21,511 bases of DNA from Gammaproteobacteria bacterium. GTDB taxonomy: Bacteria; Pseudomonadota; Gammaproteobacteria; Xanthomonadales; Xanthomonadaceae. The notes under the pieces are model-generated. The model was not told where the DNA came from. It saw nothing but the letters and a program-made list of their open reading frames with translations, and searched no databases. The stretch covers positions 1 to 21,511 of the forward strand of contig JAUIJO010000014.1 in NCBI GenBank assembly GCA_030431185.1, read 5' to 3'. The position numbers were made by a program, and so were the translations under genes. Below, piece after piece: positions 21,431 through 21,511 of this stretch (position 1 is its first letter; each line of letters starts with the position of its first letter).

Positions 21431-21511
21431 ATGTCCATGCGTCAGCCGATCGCTACTCCGTCCGTTGCCGTCCAGCGCCAGTCGAGCCCCGTGGAGCGCA
21501 CCTTCACCCCG
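21431..21511 (+). CDS. hemP: Truncated short ORF under Fur control, probably hemin uptake protein HemP
   Basis: The right window edge cuts this gene after 27 codons; the frame from ATG at 21431 is open to the last base. The visible N-terminus (MSMRQPIATPSV...) is Gln/Pro/Ser-rich, with no signal peptide. HemP proteins are about 60-70 residues, have variable N-termini like this, and carry their conserved part (an RE-L-I-x-H-x-G-x-Y-R-L-R pattern) later, beyond the edge. In related bacteria hemP sits behind a strong Fur box and is followed by a TonB-dependent heme receptor. The assignment therefore rests on context more than on conserved residues. No clear Shine-Dalgarno sequence precedes the ATG; an alternative Met is two codons later. 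Confidence 0.5.
   Translation, partial: MSMRQPIATPSVAVQRQSSPVERTFTP

Overview
The window is visibly G+C-rich. Its gene families (a metF/ahcY/metK methionine-cycle group, a DUF3228 protein, a DUF4124 secreted protein, an Anbu cluster and a Fur-controlled short ORF) suggest a gammaproteobacterium of the Xanthomonadaceae, Lysobacter/Luteimonas-like. That placement is inferred from gene content and protein sequence, not from a marker gene. No rRNA, tRNA, CRISPR array, insertion sequence or phage gene was seen. This looks like ordinary chromosome with several well-preserved RNA and DNA control elements.

Left part (1-11.3 kb, mostly minus strand). A sensor kinase C-terminus is cut by the left edge. 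A probable minus-strand unit follows: metF, a secreted DUF4124 protein, and ilvE. Divergent from metF, a DUF3228 gene and a glutathione S-transferase gene run on the plus strand. The rest of the SAM cycle then lies on the minus strand: metK at the right and ahcY at the left, each closed by a hairpin terminator. Between them is a cluster of a circularly permuted ATP-grasp protein, an alpha-E protein and the proteasome-like peptidase Anbu. ahcY carries a clear S-adenosylhomocysteine (SAH) riboswitch. metF and metK, which do not, share a TATC-N10-GATA dyad upstream. MetK makes SAM, AhcY clears SAH, and MetF supplies the methyl group for remaking methionine, so the three steps appear to be controlled by at least two different sensors.

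Middle (11.3-15.9 kb). After about 400 bases without a convincing gene come an LpxH-like metallophosphoesterase and a DUF457 membrane hydrolase (plus strand). These are followed on the minus strand by a small exported protein, dusB (possibly leaderless) and a tandem DUF1508 (YegP-like) protein.

Right part (15.9-21.5 kb). A CNT nucleoside transporter and a ribokinase form a tight two-gene unit. Upstream, a manganese (yybP-ykoY) riboswitch precedes a TMEM165/GDT1 family Mn exporter. A six-helix membrane GGDEF protein with altered catalytic residues lies 45 bases behind the exporter with no evident terminator. An aldo/keto reductase runs on the plus strand. The window ends in a near-perfect Fur box ahead of a short truncated ORF that is probably hemP.

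I found no wholly new multigene system. The most promising leads are the shared metF/metK dyad, the Anbu cluster without an adjacent transglutaminase, and the possible placement of a degenerate GGDEF protein under the Mn riboswitch.
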